From the NCBI GenBank assembly GCA_025351065.1, contig JANXWQ010000201.1, positions 1 to 9,041 of the forward strand: 9,041 nucleotides of DNA. The letters are read 5' to 3'. Under the pieces are notes generated by a model. That model searched no databases, was not told the DNA's origin, and saw nothing but the letters and a program-made list of their open reading frames with translations. The position numbers and the translations under genes were made by a program. Of this stretch, positions 8,354 to 9,041 are shown one piece after another; position 1 is the first letter of the stretch, and every line of letters starts with the position of its first letter. Source of the stretch: Chthoniobacter sp. GTDB lineage: Bacteria > Verrucomicrobiota > Verrucomicrobiia > Chthoniobacterales > Chthoniobacteraceae.

Positions 8354-9041
8354 ATGAAGCTTCGTCTTTTCGCCGCGCTAGCCGTCGGTGCGGGCGGTCT
8401 CGCGTTGGCCGCAGATTTGCCGCCGGAGCAGGTGCAGTTTTTCGAGCAAAAAATCCGGCCGGTGCTGGCGGAGCATTGCTACGAGTGCCACAGCGCGCAG
8501 GCGAAAAAGCTGAAGGCTGGACTGCGGCTCGACTCGCGCGCGGGCTGGCAGCGGGGCGGCGACAGCGGGGAGCCCGCCATCGTTCCGGGCCAGCCGGACG
8601 CGAGCCAGCTCATCCAGGCCGTGCGGCACGAGGACGCCGACACCGCCATGCCGCCAAAGAAGCCGAAGCTGCCCGACGCGGTCATCGCCGATCTCATGGC
8701 GTGGGTGAAAATGGGCGCGCCCGATCCGCGCGACGGCGCGCTGGAAGCAAAGCGCGCGGACAAGGCGACGTGGTGGTCGCTGCAACCGCTCACCAAAGCC
8801 GAGCCGCCGTCGCCGCGCGATTTGCCGAAAGCGTGGGCGCAGAATCCCATCGACCGCTTCGTCTTTGCGAAGCTCGCGGAGAAAGGTCTCACGCCCAGCG
8901 AGCCCGCCGATCCCCGCACGCTCATCCGCCGGATAACTTACGACCTCACCGGCCTGCCGGCGACGCCGGAGGAGGTCGCGGAGTTTTCGCGCAGCGGACA
9001 AATCGAAAACCTGGTGGAAGAATTCACAAAAAGAGGGTATT
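8354..9041 (+). CDS. PSCyt1/DUF1549 cytochrome-like secreted protein, N-terminal part
   Basis: This frame is open from the ATG at 8354 to the window edge, giving 229 codons with no stop. A signal peptide (MKLRLF start, cleavage near ALA-A at 19-20) implies export. The planctomycete-type cytochrome c domain (PSCyt1) follows. It has the heme site CYECH at 42-46 after the typical FFEQKIRPVLAEH, and a MPPKKPKLP segment whose M99 may be the second heme ligand. The start of DUF1549 is at 164-211, with NPIDRFVFAKLAEKGL and RRITYDLTGLPATPEEVAEF. Family members usually continue for 700 or more residues through DUF1549 and DUF1553. After residue 211 the expected sequence is absent, and the DNA becomes AT-richer, so the gene may be interrupted here. 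The role is presumed extracytoplasmic electron transfer. A sulfatase or DUF1501 gene often follows in relatives. It begins 30 bases after the response regulator and may be co-transcribed with it. Confidence 0.88.
   Translation, partial: MKLRLFAALAVGAGGLALAADLPPEQVQFFEQKIRPVLAEHCYECHSAQAKKLKAGLRLDSRAGWQRGGDSGEPAIVPGQPDASQLIQAVRHEDADTAMPPKKPKLPDAVIADLMAWVKMGAPDPRDGALEAKRADKATWWSLQPLTKAEPPSPRDLPKAWAQNPIDRFVFAKLAEKGLTPSEPADPRTLIRRITYDLTGLPATPEEVAEFSRSGQIENLVEEFTKRGY

Noticed and set aside
8378..9001. A 207-codon minus-strand open frame at the right end
   Set aside because: It is the antisense shadow of the PSCyt1/DUF1549 gene, which has a signal peptide and a CxxCH heme site on the plus strand.
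9028..9041. A second copy of the left-end IS beginning at the right edge, since GGGTATT resembles GGGTAAT
   Set aside because: Only about five bases agree and the window stops there, so this cannot be told from chance.

Overview
This is a high-GC bacterial window, most likely from the Verrucomicrobiota or a close PVC-group relative. The evidence is the gene content. There is a long secreted protein combining a TIGR02604-type beta-propeller, HEAT-like repeats and a TIGR02603-type CxxCH heme domain. There is a second secreted protein of the PSCyt1 plus DUF1549 architecture. There is a GntR-type winged helix joined to a LacI-like sensor domain. Most genes lack a Shine-Dalgarno sequence. All family assignments were made by reading motifs, without any database search.

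Left end (1-2035) is accessory and damaged. A minus-strand IS1595/ISXO2-like transposase runs off the left edge, and its element ends near position 387. It has landed in the 5' part of a GntR/LacI-type regulator gene, removing the first helix of the DNA-binding domain. Converging on the regulator is a decayed minus-strand remnant (about 1404-1990) of a secreted discoidin-like protein. It carries two frameshifts and is truncated at both ends.

Centre and right (2036-9041) is an intact plus-strand block. It holds the large heme-binding dehydrogenase-like protein (2036-5410), a DUF1015 protein (5485-6705), an intergenic region with a probable terminator and a long imperfect palindrome (6733-6848), an NtrC-type sigma-54-dependent response regulator (6947-8323), and the start of a PSCyt1/DUF1549 cytochrome-like protein that leaves the window at 9041.

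The two heme proteins probably act outside the cytoplasm in oxidation of carbohydrates or related compounds. That is inferred from the family pattern in PVC bacteria and is not shown by the sequence. DUF1015 and the response regulator have no evident functional link to them. No clearly new multi-gene system is visible. The most informative observations are the IS-truncated regulator, the frameshifted remnant, the palindromic repeat, and an abrupt loss of DUF1549 similarity with a GC drop in the last 50 or so bases.
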